From positions 1 through 54,745 of the forward strand of contig WPIO01000411.1 of assembly GCA_009760855.2 (NCBI GenBank): a stretch of 54,745 nt of DNA, in the 5' to 3' direction. Shown here piece after piece: positions 1 to 54,620 of the stretch. The stretch comes from Cristatella mucedo. Taxonomy: Eukaryota; Bryozoa; Phylactolaemata; Cristatellidae. The notes under the pieces were generated by a model. The model was not told where the DNA came from and made no database searches. It saw nothing but the letters and a program-made list of their open reading frames with translations. A program made the translations under genes and the position numbers. How positions within the stretch are numbered: the first letter of the stretch is position 1; each line of letters starts with the position of its first letter.

Positions 1-1856
1 CGTTAAACTAGGACGACGAAATCGGCATTGCCCGATTTACTTCGTGGCTGACTGCTTATCCTCGAGGCTTTAGCCTTCCCTGAGGGCTGCGTGATGACAT
101 TTTCAGGCTTGGCTGTGGTTGGTTCCCATCTCTCCTCGTGCGAGGGGGTCTCTCCTCGCCTCCAAACCTCTCTCTCTCCCCAGCTGGGTTGCTGGTTTTT
201 TCTGTTATGCCGTGCAAGCTGTTTGATGCTACTAGTGACTGTTTGCTATATTATGCAAGCTAGCTGCATTTATCGATGTGTGTTTTTTGTGGATAAGATC
301 TGTGGGTTGCTTATTTGCCTCCTTTCAATGTCCTCAATATAATCAGCCTTGTAAGCGGATGTTGTGACATTACAGTGTGCTGCTGCTCCTCTTTCTTGTC
401 TGCCACACTTCTGCAGCTGTAGCTGTCGGCATTTAGCTATTGCCGCCGTGGCTGCTGATGCGTGGTCACGCTCTAAGCACCAGCGTTTGCAAGTTTTCGC
501 TCCGCATTCCTGGTTTGGCGCATTTTGATGGTGCGGCATTATGATCAGGCTTTTTTGAGCACCGGCTGCTTTCCACTCCACCCTTGAAAGAGGGAGGTCT
601 TTGCAGTCGTAGAGTGGAATGGTTCAAATGACCAATGGTCCAGTATTGCTCGGATTGCCGCAGCAAACGTCGTCGACACAATACTTAAGTGCAGTCTGAG
701 AAGACCCTCGCACTAATTGTTTGCGCTATGGAGCGCAGCTCAAACCTTTGTCTGTTTCCGCTCCTGCAAGTGGCACAAGCGGTAGCACAAGCCAGGGCCG
801 TGTTTACTCACTGCTCGCTCTCTCCCCTGGCACTGTTGGCGTTGAGTGCTGTTGGCCGATCAAGAAGCTCGAGGAGGGTCAGCAACACGGCAAAGGCAGC
901 CGTCGCTGCGAAGAGGCTGCATTTTGCTGTCGTTCGTAGCTTTTTACCGAGCCCTCCAGTCGCCCTCCTGTCTGTCGTGCAGGTACATATATTGGCATGT
1001 GCCCGGCCGTTCCTGCCAGCTCACTGAGTGGCTCAGCTCCGGGTCTTCGCGAAAGCCGGGTATTTGCACTTTTTCCCTGTGAAAATTCTCTTGCAGCAAG
1101 TGCAGCATAGCTGGAGCTGCTCAGCGACACCATTGACGGCTATTACTCGGCTCTCTAAATCGTCGGCAAGGAGTCTTTGTACACGAGCACGTGGGAAAGC
1201 CTCTTCTATCAATCGTTGGCAAGGGCGCGCTTTCCAGCTCCACGTACTATACAGATGTAAACGATTTTTGATGTTACTGTGCTGTCGATAAAAAAATTCT
1301 GTTTTTGTTCAACCTTAGCAACTACTTTGCCCCAGCAAGCCAGTGGCAGCTTAGGAATTGCACAGCGATCTGAGGTTCGTCGAGTCGCCCGTGAATTAAA
1401 AATTGTCGGCCGTTGCCTCCACCGTATGCAGCCTCAGGATCTTACTGGGCAGTTTCGCCCGATAAGCAGGGTCACTCATGGATGCATCGGTGGTTTTGAT
1501 TTTGTCACCTCTCCTGCTGGCCATTCACTTCAAAGCAACTAGTCGTTTGCTTCTGGCTTCCCTCGTCGTGGCCAAGAAGTAGAACCATGCAACCATGCAT
1601 CATGGCTCAGCTTCCTTGGTCTTCATGGAGCTTACATTCTTGTTAGGACTGCGCCAGGACTATGATGCACTATTCACGAATGATGCTAGGAAGATGGATG
1701 TAAAGGAACCAACCATGTAAACCCACCTTCACGTGGCCATTGTTTGTCATGTAACTTTTGCCTGCAGTTGTGCAATGCACGTGCAGCTCTTACAGGCGTG
1801 CAAGTATGCATGTTTGTGAATACCCAAGTTGCTTTGTGTGTATGTTTGCACTCCTG
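1..1856. other. upstream DNA with no recognised feature
   Basis: Moderately GC-rich DNA with only short open frames on either strand, none resembling a known family. It may be intergenic or a 5' intron of the ARHGEF17-like gene. No promoter could be assigned. Confidence 0.5.
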
Positions 1857-1869
1857 TATATGTGTGTTT

Positions 1870-1923
<54 letters not shown>

Positions 1924-1938
1924 ATGTGCACATGCATG

Positions 1939-1992
<54 letters not shown>

Positions 1993-1998
1993 TTTGTT
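1857..1998 (+). repeat. (GT)n microsatellite, two blocks
   Basis: Two nearly pure GT runs separated by a short interruption with ATG-rich spacing around 1921-1940. Cys-Val-type open frames across it are artefacts of the repeat. Confidence 0.97.
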
Positions 1999-2064
1999 CC
2001 TTGATACGACAGCTGGCCACTGCAGTGGAAGGTGGCGTTGGCAGTTGATTAGAAACAACAGTCA

Positions 2065-2345
2065 AGCTTGCCTTCAGCTACAAATGGGAAAATTCGGGCC
2101 AAGCTTAGTCGAGAATGCCTTAGCTAAGCTTGTCCACTCATTTGTGACATCTCATGTAGACCTTTGTAGCTCAATACTTGAGGGTCCTACTGCCTGTGCT
2201 AATAAGACGCTTACAGTTAGTGCAAAATTCATCAGCTTGGGTTGTCGTGAACTGCCACATTGCACCACTTCTCACCGACATGCACCGGCGCTCTACAAAT
2301 GCAAAGCAGCATACTAGCAGTAAAGTACTAAATTTGCAGTTAAAT
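2065..2345 (+). mobile_element. decayed CR1/L2-like LINE fragment
   Basis: The translation KLVHSFVTSHVDLCSSILEG resembles the KLVHAFVTSRLDFFNSLLTG of the better copy at 33424-34323, followed by degenerate matches to the downstream Q-N-S-A-A-R and C-H-I-x-P-L-L segments. Only the region after the reverse transcriptase is left. Indels and substitutions make it non-functional. Confidence 0.7.
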
Positions 2346-2448
2346 TATAAACGCCCATATTCATTTGTGCAGTACACTGGGATCTGGTTCGTCAATAGAA
2401 TTTTAGCTTTAAGAACCTGCGTTGATCGTCGAACATAAAGTAACCTTA

Positions 2449-2510
2449 ATAGCTCAATCGGTAGAGCTCTGGACCGATAGAGCAGAGGCTGTTTGACCAT
2501 ACACTCCTTG
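2449..2510 (+). repeat. tRNA-like head, possible SINE or tRNA pseudogene
   Basis: The segment tagctcaatcggtagagc matches a tRNA A box and D arm. A B box is only weakly visible near gtttgacca, and no complete cloverleaf is apparent. It is best read as a SINE head or a decayed tRNA. Confidence 0.4.
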
Positions 2511-2940
2511 AGGCAAAATTCTTTTTTCTTGGCCATGACAGTTCCACGGCAGATGGCCTCCTCCTGTCGCTCTGTATTTTGAAATTACACGGAGGTGGTG
2601 GTCCCATTCGAGCAACTGTGTTCGTGTTTTTGTCAAGCATAGAGCATTACTTAGAGCAGTGTGTGAGCGTGTGCGTGCATGAGCATATGTGTTAATCTAT
2701 TTGTTATCGCCTGAAAAGGGCTGCCCTGAAAGCTCAGAGAGGTAGTTCCACTTTTATCCGAAGACCAGCTGGTCAAGGAGACAGTATGTGAAAGGTTGAC
2801 CGTGGCATAGTTTTCGGTAGCCTGACCCCTACCTCAGGCGGGGTGGGGTGGTAGAGTGCAAAGAGTCCTAGTCACGTCATAGGTTTGGTTGCCTCTCTCA
2901 CCATCCACATTAGTGTTCGTGCTACCTGGCTACCTGGCAG

Positions 2941-3443
<503 letters not shown>

Positions 3444-4526
3444 TGGAGAGCCACTGTCCTCGTGAAAGCCTAGCCGTGGCAATGGCTTACCTGCTGGCTG
3501 GCTGGCTGGCTAACATTGTTGTGTCGGTTGGATCCGAATTCAAGCCTTTAGTGCTGAATGGGCCTCCTCCCTTTGCTGACCGATGAGTGCTATGCTGTTG
3601 TTTTCACTGCTCAGCTAATGTGGCTGGCTCACAGATCACCGGCTGATCGGTCTGTCGGTTGCCTCACGGCCGGTTGCTCTGTGGTCTCCTAGATCGCCTT
3701 TGAAAACTGCCCTAAAGTGGTAGCTGTGGTTGCATGAGCAGCTCAGCTCACAACTAAACCTCCTTCGACGGATCTTCTTGGCCCAGTGCCATCTATCGGC
3801 AAACGATGGTGCTTTGGCTTTCAATAGCAGCCGACGACTAGGTTGTGTTGCTTATTGGCCTGCCGAAGATTATCTGGAGCAGCTGGATGCTTGGGGTCTT
3901 ATAGCTGATGAGTGCCTTCAGCTTTCGAGATGCAGGCTGGAGGTTACGTGCTTGGTGTCAAGTGCTTGCCGGAGCTTCAGGTGTGGCTGGCTAAAGTATG
4001 AGATCCGAAGCTTGGCGAAGTCTTGTGCTCGTAAGGTGCAGGGCCCAGGCAGCCGGGCTGCTACCGTTAATGTCAATCTTCTGCATCAAATCCAGCGCTT
4101 CTGCTGCTCAGCTTCAATCCACTTCATTGTGGTGCTCACCGGTGCATGTGAGGCGTCCATTTCAGCTGTCCTCATTCATTGGTATTCTCACTTTCTACCG
4201 TTTTGCTGGGAAACTGTGGTTGTCTGGGCAACTGCAGAGGGCACCTTTGTCAATGCTTACAGCACTTTGACCCAGCTCTGAGCGCTGCTGCTTTGCAACA
4301 AGTGACAGCTTGATGCAGTAAACCGTTTCGTTATCTAGTAAAGCTAAACCTATCTTGAACTATTGTAGTTAATAGTTGCTGTTTATCTTAATATTACGAG
4401 TTGGTCTCTATGCCACTAGTTCAAGCATCACTGAAAAGTAGGATGGGGGTCTAAAGGCAGGCTGTTAATGTGTTTTAATTTTACTAGTCCATGAAGGATA
4501 GCCATGCGATTGCTTGCTTTGACCGT
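3444..4526. other. unassigned DNA with a 184-codon open frame
   Basis: A + strand open frame runs from 3730 to 4281 but shows no domain, signal peptide or splice-site support that I can recognise. The rest of the stretch holds nothing identifiable. Confidence 0.3.
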
Positions 4527-4720
4527 GTCTCTTTCTCGGTCTGTCTCTTTCTCTCTTTGTCTGTCTGTCTCCCATCTGTCTCTGTGTCTCTCTTGTGTCT
4601 CTCTGTCTCTCTATCTCTCTCTCTTTCTCTCTGTCTCTGTTCTCTTTCTCTGTCTCTCTCCGTGTGTGTCTGTCTCTCTCTTCTCTCTTTCTCTCTCTCT
4701 CTCTCCCTCTCTCTCTCTCC
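4527..4720 (+). repeat. CT-rich imperfect microsatellite
   Basis: A pyrimidine tract of CT with GT and TT interruptions (ctgtctgtct, tctctttctc). Unlike the pure tracts elsewhere it is heavily mutated, suggesting an older repeat. Confidence 0.93.
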
Positions 4721-5689
4721 AACCTTTTCATTCTTCATCCCTTGGCTCTCACGGCTTCGAATGTCATGAAACTTTATGACGATCTTACCCGCGTTGTTTT
4801 ATGTCGATGTTCTTGCTTTATCAAACAGGTGACCTCTTCTGCCAACAAGGGTGTCTTGCATAATTAATTGCACGGCATTAGCCGACCTGTCACCACAAGG
4901 CAGCTCATGATAGCCAAGAACCAGTTTTCATAGTTCAATTGAATCGGTGTGGTTGCTCTCTCTACCTACCTGTTGGTCTTGCCCTTTCCTGTCTTTCTTA
5001 TTTGCACAATTGGTGCCTTGAGCTTGGCGAGCAAGGATTCATGGAGCTTCTTCAACGTTAGCCTGAAATTCAGCAACCCTGCTGATGGCACCATGTCAAC
5101 CTGGGGGGGGGGGGGCTGGTGCTGCTGCATTGGCTTTTTTGCTAATGCTGTTTATGCCTGCCATGCTTTGCCGTGCCTGCTGGCCTGATTTGTAAAGAAG
5201 ACCTCCGAGGGTGGTGCAAATTACAAAGTAATATCAGCATGAACTCAGAAGCTTGCACTCGGGCTTGTTGTATTTCGAATAGTGTGTCCCGTGTGTGCGC
5301 GCGTGTGACGACTCACGATTGTAAATACGCACTGCCGATATATTTTATAGATTTTTTATGTAGTCTCCACTTTGCTTTTATTTTGCTGCTGCGCTCCCAG
5401 CAGGGTTCACCGCGGTCATATATTTCAGGGTCATGATCTGCTGCTCATCGGTTAGCTGCTGTGGATCAAAGCCCACATCCGACCCATTAGTGGGACTGTA
5501 GGGAATGTAGCCACATGGCAGCCATGCCAAGAGATGACTCTGCTGGGCCAAGTGCCAAGCTCCTGCTGGTGTGCCACATGAGCAGTCAGTCTGGACAAAT
5601 GTCGCCTGTGGCTGTCTTCATACCCGTGCTTATCGATATAGCTCCATCTTTTTCCTACATATCATCATTCTTTTTATTTCCTTTTGCGC

Positions 5690-5850
5690 TAGTTTGGCCC
5701 AGTGATAAAGGTGCTCGTACCGACCAAGGTCAAGGTGACTGTATTTGAGACCCGAGATTTTGGGCTCAAGCCCCGTGGCATATGTGAAGCGTCTGAATAG
5801 AGATCAAGTTCTCTTAGGATGCTATACAAATTAATTATATCTATATTTTA
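5690..5850 (+). mobile_element. tRNA-derived SINE with LINE-like tail
   Basis: The head (tggcccagtgataaagg, then gggctcaagcccc) resembles tRNA A and B boxes. The tail (atgtgaagcgtctgaatag, then agttctcttagg) matches the 3' end of the CR1-like LINE copies in this window, and an AT-rich end follows. Similar copies lie at 12680-12835 and 12970-13118. Confidence 0.72.
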
Positions 5851-7121
5851 TAGTAATCTTTAATCGCCTGCTTGTCAACGTTCCGGCTAGACAGACTGAG
5901 TGTCCCCCTCTGCTGAACTATGGTCATGCACTGAGCATGTGTGCTCAGGATATTGACACGATCAGCAGCATGCACTTTATGTGCTTTAAAGGACAGCCAG
6001 AGATGCTGACTTCGTGCAGATTCGTTGAAAGCATGCTGAGTTGTGAACGTTCGGCAGCCATTCAGTTATCATGGCGCTTCTAAGCAAACGCATGTGAGAA
6101 GGGTTTCCCTGCATCGTGTGCGTCACGCTGCAAGCGTGGCACTGTGTGCAGTGCTGCCGTCGTTAAACGTGCAGTATTCAGTCTTCTCTTATGAGGGCCA
6201 TGTCCCCTACGACCAACGCAGTGATGTGCAGCCGAGTTCCAGGCCTAGTGAGCCGCTGCCGAGAAAAGGTTTCCTTCAAGCTAGTGTTGACGGTTTGCAT
6301 TGAGTTACCAACCTAAAGAAGTGGTGTACTAATGCATCTTGGAGTGTATTAGCATGACTGATGAAGCTGTTAATTCCGTCCTAGGGGCCTGAGACACCTA
6401 GGCAGCATATATTAATTAATCTGGCTAGCCACATACATAGTAGGGAGAAGAGCTCGTCGACCTTTGCGACTTTGTAAACCGCAAGCACTGTGCTGGACTG
6501 ATTTTTTTGCTCACCTCGATGCCGGGAAGTGTCACCCTGCTACTGAGGAGACTTCAGTAGCTAGGCGACAGGCTCGAAATTGGGACCGCTTTTGTCGCTA
6601 CCATCCAGTGCAAGAACGTCTGCAGCAACGTTCGGGTTCTGATGCTTTCTGGTGCCGTTGCAACTAGCAACTCGCATCGTCATCGCCGGGAAGCAGCTGC
6701 GATAGCTAGCCTACTCTGTGCGCACGCACACTCGACCATGCACATTCTGTCGCTGTGGCCCTGTAAGTCTGGCTCCGGGACCAGCCAGCTGCACCGCCGC
6801 CGCAGCACCCGCCCTTGCTACCGCGCCGTCGTCCGATAACCTAGCGGCGGCAGCGGGCGTCAGATGCTACGCACACTTTGCCCGTGATGCCACATTGCTT
6901 GGCCGATGCCAACTGGTCAGCCGACGTTCAGCGAGCATCTGGCAGATGTCAGATACTCCCCGATCTGCTGATTTAACCCGTTCGAAGTTTGCGTTCCTGC
7001 GAGCGCTTCTGCAGCGGCCACTTGGCCTAACTCGACATAGTGTGCCCGCGCGGCAAGGCGGGCTTTTTTTTAGCAACAGTCGTCCCAGTTGGTTGATCCG
7101 GTTGCCTTTCCCGTCTTGCAG
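5851..7121. other. unassigned DNA before the first visible exon
   Basis: No recognised coding exon or repeat. Short open frames exist near 6460-7158 but overlap the intron before exon 1 and lack homology. An upstream exon ending in phase 0 could be hidden here. Confidence 0.4.
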
Positions 7122-48840
<41,719 letters not shown>

Positions 48841-50690
48841 TCTGCCGCCTATCGCTGCTGTCAATCTTGACGTAAATCTCGACTGCTCTTTGAATGGCCC
48901 ACGCCCCACGCTGTCCAGCCGATGGCCGACGACTGCCTCGCTGCCTGCCTGCAGCAACTGGGCAACAATCGACAGGTCATGGACCTCGGGGCGGGAGCCA
49001 GCGTCGGCGGCTGGCCGAGTATTTCGGTGCTCCCCCTTTCAGAATGAGGACAATGCCTTCGTCTTCCCGATCCACCTGTCTGCCTTCTTTGGCAAATAGC
49101 CAACGCAACGATTCGTATTCCTCATGCATGCTAGGCAAGGACTGCGTCGGCCCAGCCGAGGCTTCCGCGGTATCGGCGACCGATGGGAACTTTGGGCAGA
49201 GTGCCGCAGCATGCAAAAAGCTGCCCCGAGGCAGAGCTACACAGCGGTCACTCTGGGCTGGACGGACTGCAGCCTCGAATGGCTCAGCGGTATGAGCTTC
49301 ACTGGCAGTCTCAGCCGTGGCCGAATCATGCTTTGTTCTTACTTTGCCCGATTCATCTCTTGGGCAGCCATTGACATGGCGCATGAGCGTAGGCGGGCGC
49401 CCATTATACTGGCGCCGGTGGCCGATGCAGCCAGCGTGCCCACGAACTTGTGTTTTTATATCGTTCACCATTCCATGTCAGTCGAGGCGCTCAAAAAATC
49501 ACACGAAGAAGCAGCGTCTGAGCGCCTAGTCATGCGCGGCAGCTCCGCAGTCAGGCGATGCTATGTGGCATTTCTACGTGGACGTGGTGGGGTGGATGAA
49601 GCCTCGATGCCGCTGCTTCTGCCCATGCATCGCCACAGAGGAGTGCGCTTTGCCGATGTCGTGAGCTCGGTCGCCAGCTTGCCGTTTCCGCGTTTCTCGG
49701 CGTCGTTCGGTCACTCTTATTATCTGTCGTGCCGCTGGGTCAACGTTTCCCAATCGAGGGCTGCGCCTCGAAGGTCGCGACCCGCATGCACCGTGACGTT
49801 TGCTCCGGCCTCACGACTCGCAGCAAACCAAGCAGTCGACGGCAGCTGGAATGCATTGTGGGCCTGGCGTCCGATGCAGCAGAGACGGTGCCCAGCGATA
49901 GGGCTGCTGCTCTTTCACCCCATGCGATACGGCTGCGACCGTATGCGCTTCGTCATGGCCACGTGCACCGTCATGGCTACATGCACATGTGCATGCTTCC
50001 TTCTTTTTACATGACCTGGTGCTATGACGCAGCAAGGTGTGTCCTAAATTCGCGTCGTATTCGGTGGCTACGACAGCGCATGTCAAGCGACCAGCAGAGT
50101 TCGTCGTACCCAGTACCGTGGGGTGCTTGTTGTACAGATTAGTTGTTAGAGCAACAGCAGTCTCACGTGATGCACGAGTACTGCTAAAATTAAGAGTGTT
50201 ATCATCCTGATGGTTTGTTATTTCTGCGCACTTTTTCCCATTGTCGGCTCATCCCGGTTAATCATCACTTTGCGGCTAAGATCAGTTACTACACGAATGT
50301 TACTGAATTTTTACGTTATATGCTGCGTCTTTATAGGTGATATAAGACATGTTCTTTTGCATTTTCTATATTGGGGAGTGTTAGTTTTGACAGTTGTCAG
50401 CCTAGCAGCCTCTGCCATATATAGTGAACGAACATAGGTGTCACCGATGGGCATCAGTGATTCCTCCTCCGGCTTCTGCAGATGGTTAATCTACTGTCCG
50501 TCTTTGCTTTTCATGTCTCAGAGTCACCCCAGTGACGAAGACACATTTCGAAACCCGCAGTGGACCCTACCCTCTTTTTTTGGGTTCAATGTCCCTCACG
50601 AGATTTAAAGGGCATTGTAAAACCCTTAAGGCTACATGCCCAGCCGCATTCCCGCAAGGTTCTGCAGCTTAAGTTGCACCTGTGTCTGCA
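48841..50690 (+). other. downstream of the stop: probable 3' UTR plus an unrecognised 296-codon frame
   Basis: GC-rich DNA follows the stop codon. An uninterrupted + frame runs 49124-50014. I do not recognise the protein; it has Arg- and Ser-rich segments and no obvious signal peptide, transmembrane segment or repeat. It could be 3' UTR, a separate gene, or chance in GC-rich DNA. No polyadenylation signal close to the stop was found. Confidence 0.3.
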
Positions 50691-51300
50691 CGAAGAAACA
50701 CACAAAGGGCAAATCACAAGAACCCACCAAATGCTGTCAAAACAGGTGCATTTTTAGTTTTTTTTTTTGTATGTCAAGTCAGGGGATGTGACGTCAGTCA
50801 AGAGTGAGTTTCAGGCTTTAGGTCCATGCGAACTAAGGGCACGGTCTCCGAAGCATTTGAGGTTCCTACGAGGTGTAGCTTAACAATTTGATTTATAAAA
50901 GCAAGTGAGTGGTACGATGCCTGCCCTGGTAGGAGAGTAGTTCTGATAAGTAGGCTGGCTAGAGCTAGAGAATGAACGTAACTCAAACTGTGTGATATAA
51001 CCTTGAAATCAATATGCTGCTTTTACCGGGAGCCACTGTTGGTTGGCAAGAAGTATTATGATATGGCAACTGAGATGCTCACGACAGACAACCCCAGCTG
51101 CCGAGTTTCGCACCAGCTGCAAGCACCTGATTGCACATGTCGGTAGACCAGCAATCAGTGAGTTACAGAAGTCGATCTGGATGTCAGAAATGCACGGACT
51201 AATGTAGCTGTACTATTCCTGTCTATGCAAGTAAAAATTGTTAGCGATGTTACTTAGTTAAAAAGTAAGCAGACCCGATGGTGAAGCTGAAATGGTCACT
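50690..51300 (-). mobile_element. CR1-like LINE fragment, antisense
   Basis: Read on the minus strand: near 51250 a trace of SAYFxLxNIA, near 51120 the antisense of the LQLVQNSA region, near 50940 LLSYQGRHRTTH (relatives HQAKHRTTR), near 50860 the LKSFGDR region, and near 50740 an equivalent of the QHLVGPC segment. Many stops and frameshifts. Confidence 0.8.
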
Positions 51301-52990
51301 TTTAAAAGGACACCTAGGTTTCGTACAGATGCTAGGAGGATTTGCTGGCAGAGCCGATTTTGAGCGTTAAGCTTTCCAATTTTAAGAGCTTAACTGATTG
51401 CCAAAATGAACATTCACAATAAAAATAGGAGTTGTAACAACATTTAGAGGGCTAAGGCGCTTTTCTACGCAAATTGTGTCAAACAGCTTTGATTTATCAT
51501 ATCCACAAGGTCAATGTTTATTCCATGCCAAAATTCTGGCTAAGATCTTGACTTGCACTTGTTCTGATAACAAATCGCTTGAGTTAGGCAGCTGTTGAAC
51601 ATTGGCTGTATTTCGAAGCCTATGCTTGTTAAAAAAAACCTTTGCAAAACATGCCTCGATGCATTATAAGTTACTTTTTCAGTTTGCTACACCATGCACC
51701 AAACCTAAGTGAAACTTGATCTGACGACTGACACATCCCCAAGCACATCCGATCTGGACAAATGAAGCCATGGGTGGCAAGGAACGTGTGACAACCGATA
51801 GCCCCTTACATTAAAACGAACCTAAAAAAGCCACAGTTCCACAAGGCAAATGCCTCGTCCGAGTGAATTGGTGCTTAATCTTGCAGCAAATGGGCTAGTT
51901 TATATTATGCCACCTTATGTTGATGTTTCGTGCCGTGAAAAGGATTTAATTTTCTTTGGATGTTAAACAAATGAATTATCATTATAATAAGATACTAAAA
52001 GTTAATCCACAGATACTATAAGCACATGCATAAAGCACATACATAGAGCACACACCTATATTATCCCCTGTTGTAGTTATGCATGCCAGCTAGGAAGGGT
52101 ACGAAAAGTTTAATCCAGGAGTCGTCAAATTTTTCGGACTACTAGGCAATTTCAGGAGGTCAAGAAGGCACACCTAGGCCAAAAGAAACCACGCGCCACT
52201 CCGCAGGGCACAGGGGAGCTTGGCTACAACACGAACAAACAGTCGCGACAGACGGGCAAATGCAACGGGAAATCTAGGGGTAGACAGGTGGATCATCCCT
52301 TCCCGGGTCAGCCACTTCAGTTTCATACAAGTGGCCTTGACAGATCAGTCAAAAAATAAACATAGGCCACAGACGGAAACTCGAGCTGCAAACCAGCAGT
52401 ATTGAATGGGAATAAAAACCCACCGTTGACAACTAAACTTAGTGCGGATTCAATAATAAATAACTAGGGGGCGTTATGCCAGACTGGTACTACTAGCCTT
52501 GTCTTGCCATAAAGGACCGAAAGAAAGCAGCGGTACATAAAAGATCAGGACTTTCTGTTCCATAGACAGGTTTACAAGGACACCACTGTTTAAATCATAC
52601 CAATCGATCCAAACTAAGGCCAACTCTAGCTTCTATAAAATGTTGTTGAATCACACAGGTTGCACAATCCAAAATCTTTGCTGATTACCATCAACCGGCT
52701 CCCTGAACCACTCCCAGGTTAGCTCCGCTAGCTAGTGATCTCTGTTGTAGGTGATTAGCTGATCGACGATCGCTTTCTCTAGCTTCTTTGCCAGCAAGAC
52801 AGAAAAGATCAGAGAGACCTTTTTAAGGTAGCAGCATCCCCTCTGGATTCTTGTCCCTCATTATAACAATCCCTAACAGGACTCATTATCCCTTGCCAAC
52901 TCCGTGCAACACCTCAATGTCTACATTCGAAGAGGCTACGAGGAATGACCTCATCCTGTAAATTCCATCTCCTAGTCAAAGGAATCCATC
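51301..52990. other. downstream AT-richer DNA
   Basis: No coding exon or clear transposon recognised. Confidence 0.4.
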
Positions 52991-53250
52991 TGTAACTCAC
53001 TGGTTGCTGGTCATACCGTCCATGTGCAATCAGCCTCGCTGTCTGGCGGATACAGTTGGTGCAGTAACTCTGCAGCTAGCTCGGGTAGCTTGTGTCTGTC
53101 ATGAGCTTCGCGGTTGCCGGACATCACCCACAACACGCCACTTTTTCGCCGACCTGCCCTGGCTCCTAAATCAAGCAGCACATCGTCTTGAAGGCTCTGT
53201 CTTCTCGCTTTGTAGGTCTTTTCATATGTCTAGCTCCAGCCCCTACCCCC
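52991..53250 (+). mobile_element. decayed CR1-like LINE fragment
   Basis: Traces of the PACAIRRLQLVQ-to-CHITPLL region in broken frames: gtgcaatcagcctcgctgtc, then ttggtgcagtaactctgcag, then agcttcgcggttgccggac. Matching positions in the copy at 33970-34100 are recognisable. Confidence 0.65.
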
Positions 53251-54090
53251 CCATTGTGATTAGCAGGACTCGGATAGTGTTACTGAGGGCCTAACCCGAA
53301 GAAAGAATTCCGGAAGAAAAGTTGCTTTTGGGGGCCATTAAGGCACTACAGGTGTTGGCTATTATCGTTTTGAACCACAAAAGTCGTGTGATTGTCAGTG
53401 TCGATGCCAGTGGCTATGATCTTTAGTCGCCGGTCTGCTGCAGTGCAAGTGGATCGTGGAGATGCGAGATGACCTTGCAGCATTTGGTATTCCGCATGTT
53501 GTCGACTCCGAAACGCCGAGATATGCTCATATCGAAAATAGAGTTGTCTTCCGGCCCTGCGGGCGTAGACGAAAAGTCCAATCACCTTTCTTGCTTGGGC
53601 TTGCCTTCCTTCTGAGCTTTCAGCACTGACCACATAATGCATATTTCTTAACTGAGTGACTAAGTTGGCTCTTGACCAGGGGTCCCGGTTAGCCCATGCC
53701 AACGCCTAAGTGATGCGAACATGGTGTGTTTTAAAACCCTCGACCCGTCCTCCCGTCTCGCGTTGCCAGGGGCAGGCCGCGCGGTGGGAATAGCTAACAT
53801 CCACTGTCAAGAGCCACTACTGCATAGGAGCAAGGAATGCGACTAGATCTTTCGGAGAATGAGACTGTTTCCTATTTGGAGGGAAGTTTTTGTGTGACTA
53901 GCCAACGTTACCGGGGCAAAGCCACAACAACGTGACCAATCATGACCCGACCCAGCCCGCGACTCAACCAATGGGCTCCTGGCACGCACTGTACAACACC
54001 ACCCATGGCTTTCGCCAATCAACACATGTGCTGACCTCTCTGCTCTTAGCATCGTCCCCATCAGTACACCTATATAGAAAATACTAATTC
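53251..54090. other. unassigned DNA
   Basis: A 118-codon minus-strand frame at 53346-53702 lacks any recognisable family. Nothing else seen. Confidence 0.35.
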
Positions 54091-54099
54091 ACCATGCCA

Positions 54100-54620
54100 G
54101 ATCCATAGTACCACCCGTTTTTATGAATCAACACTTGGTCCAGCCTATAGACTCCGTACAAACCTCAAATCCTTCGACGACCACGCATTTTGAGTCCCGG
54201 TAAGCTTCTAACCACGCCTCGAACTCACTTCGGACGGCAGGAGCGAAACAAACCTGACATTCCTTGCCCATTTCGAATAAACCCCTAAAACACTGCCAAC
54301 TCCGCCTTTTTTACCAGCACTTTAGTGGATCATGGTGAAGTTGGCCTGATTTGCTGCTCTATGCATGCCCATGCTGACCCCATAAGGGGTGAGCTTGACA
54401 CTAACTGTCATTACAATATTGATCCGTGTGCCTGGTCCCACCTCAGCCACGGTTATGTTTGTGTTGACATTCTGAATCGTACTCCTAGCATGTCTTAAAA
54501 TCATGCTTCCTGCCCCTATACCAACCTATAAACTCAGTTGTCCTAGAAACAGATTAAGTTCCACGTGCTCCCTCTCGGAGGCTATAACGTAATTTATTAT
54601 GATTAGTATTATTATTATTA
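54100..54620 (+). mobile_element. decayed CR1-like LINE 3' end with ATT tail
   Basis: Begins with the nucleotide equivalent of the KHRTTRFSES segment, then cgtacaaacctcaaatcctt (LKSF block), then cactttagtggatcatgg (QHLVGP block) and a tail cctagaaacagattaagttc followed by attattattatta at 54609-54620. Confidence 0.75.

Noticed and set aside
1829-2317. Cysteine-valine-rich 162-codon frame
   Set aside because: Artefact of the GT repeat running into a LINE fragment.
3730-4281. 184-codon open frame as the N-terminal exon
   Set aside because: No similarity to the family or any domain I know, and no convincing link to exon 1.
53346-53702. 118-codon minus-strand gene
   Set aside because: No recognisable domain, no splice or promoter support, and it lies between LINE remnants.
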